Assembly: GCA_002633005.1 (NCBI GenBank)
Contig: NMRA01001272.1
Coordinates: forward strand, 1-32,082
Source of the DNA: Phoronis australis
Lineage: Eukaryota > Phoronida > Phoronidae
Length of the DNA: 32,082 nt
Reading direction: 5' to 3'
In this document: positions 31,615 through 32,082 of the stretch, in pieces
Position numbering within the stretch: position 1 is the stretch's first letter
How the letters are laid out: each line of letters starts with the position of its first letter
Position numbers and translations under genes: made by a program
Notes under the pieces: generated by a model
What the model was told of the DNA's origin: nothing
The model's input: only the letters and a program-made list of their open reading frames with translations
Databases searched by the model: none

Positions 31615-32082
31615 GTAAATATTTTCTTATTTACTTTTTATGATAAATTTCTTTTTTTCTCCTTTTCATCAACTTTGTTGTATTAACATTTAGTTAGTCC
31701 ATTGTCCTTACACTGTGACATCAAGTCTGAAAAGACCTCTCTCGTCACGGCAACTAGCTTTTCCTACCTGGTCATTTCTGGAGTGGTAAATTACCTTGGG
31801 ATCTGTAGATTTTGGCAAACAGGGCATGCAAATGTAAAAGTTTTTGCCGTGTGGTGCCTTCTTACTGTTAGTCAGCACCCATGTCAGCTTTCGATTCATG
31901 AACTTTTGAAACAGGAGTTTAAGGTGATTTGTTATTTGTACCTGTACATGACTGACAGATATTTAGTAAATTATTATCTTTAGTTATAAAGACAATTCCT
32001 ATATCAGTTGCTACAGAGGTTAATTTTTTTGGAAATAATGTTTGTTGTCAAAATGGACCTTACACAGTTTAGTTCACTGATC
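31615..32082 (+). other. HDAC6 intron, continuing past the window
   Basis: No further coding exon recognised. The next expected coding sequence (a GEM-type continuation leading to the catalytic Tyr motif) is not present before the window ends. Open frames at 31702-31983 have no deacetylase similarity. Confidence 0.6.

Overview
Eukaryotic, almost certainly metazoan, genomic DNA: AT-rich, intron-containing genes, canonical GT-AG splice sites, and dense old transposon and minisatellite debris. A TRIM-NHL gene with a partial second copy, an animal-type HDAC6, short foldback elements and an excess of the octamer TAGGCCTA fit a marine invertebrate (deuterostome or lophotrochozoan). I cannot name the species. 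The sequence comes from a draft assembly: there is a single 'n' at 9956 and a 706-base N block at 11149-11854.

Layout. 1-4110: mostly featureless, with one weak candidate exon near 3220. 4120-6404: a decayed LINE-like 3' coding remnant, followed by a roughly 1-kb sequence present twice in direct orientation. 6761-8554 (minus): the first clear gene, an intronless 597-codon TRIM-NHL coding region (RING, one B-box, coiled coil, beta-propeller), with a splice acceptor just upstream of its ATG. About 1.18 kb covering the start of this gene and its upstream flank occurs again at 9957-11148. That second copy holds only the first 47 codons and stops at the lone 'n'. 11855-21300: no recognisable gene. 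It is a nest of diverged repeats, a LINE 3' end, a 576-bp inverted-repeat transposon with 9-bp flanking direct repeats, and two tandem MITE-like copies.

22153-31614 (plus) is the second clear gene: the N-terminal part of histone deacetylase 6, covering the first catalytic domain. I resolve ten in-frame coding exons totalling 1002 nt (334 codons). The reading frame is preserved across every junction. One intron is GC-AG. The introns carry a 431-bp foldback element, a 29-bp minisatellite with 23 copies, 48-bp and 35-bp minisatellites, a hairpin element and a tRNA-derived relic. The gene runs off the right edge.

The most interesting signal is at the end of the HDAC6 segment. The exon encoding the third zinc ligand (SAGxD motif) is present twice, at 30941-31000 and 31555-31614. 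Both copies are exactly 60 nt, phase 0-0, bounded by good splice sites, 65% identical in protein and only 60% in DNA. This looks like an old, selectively maintained pair of mutually exclusive exons that would swap one wall of the deacetylase active site. A potential RNA stem-loop lies in the intron between them. The two genes show no obvious functional link.
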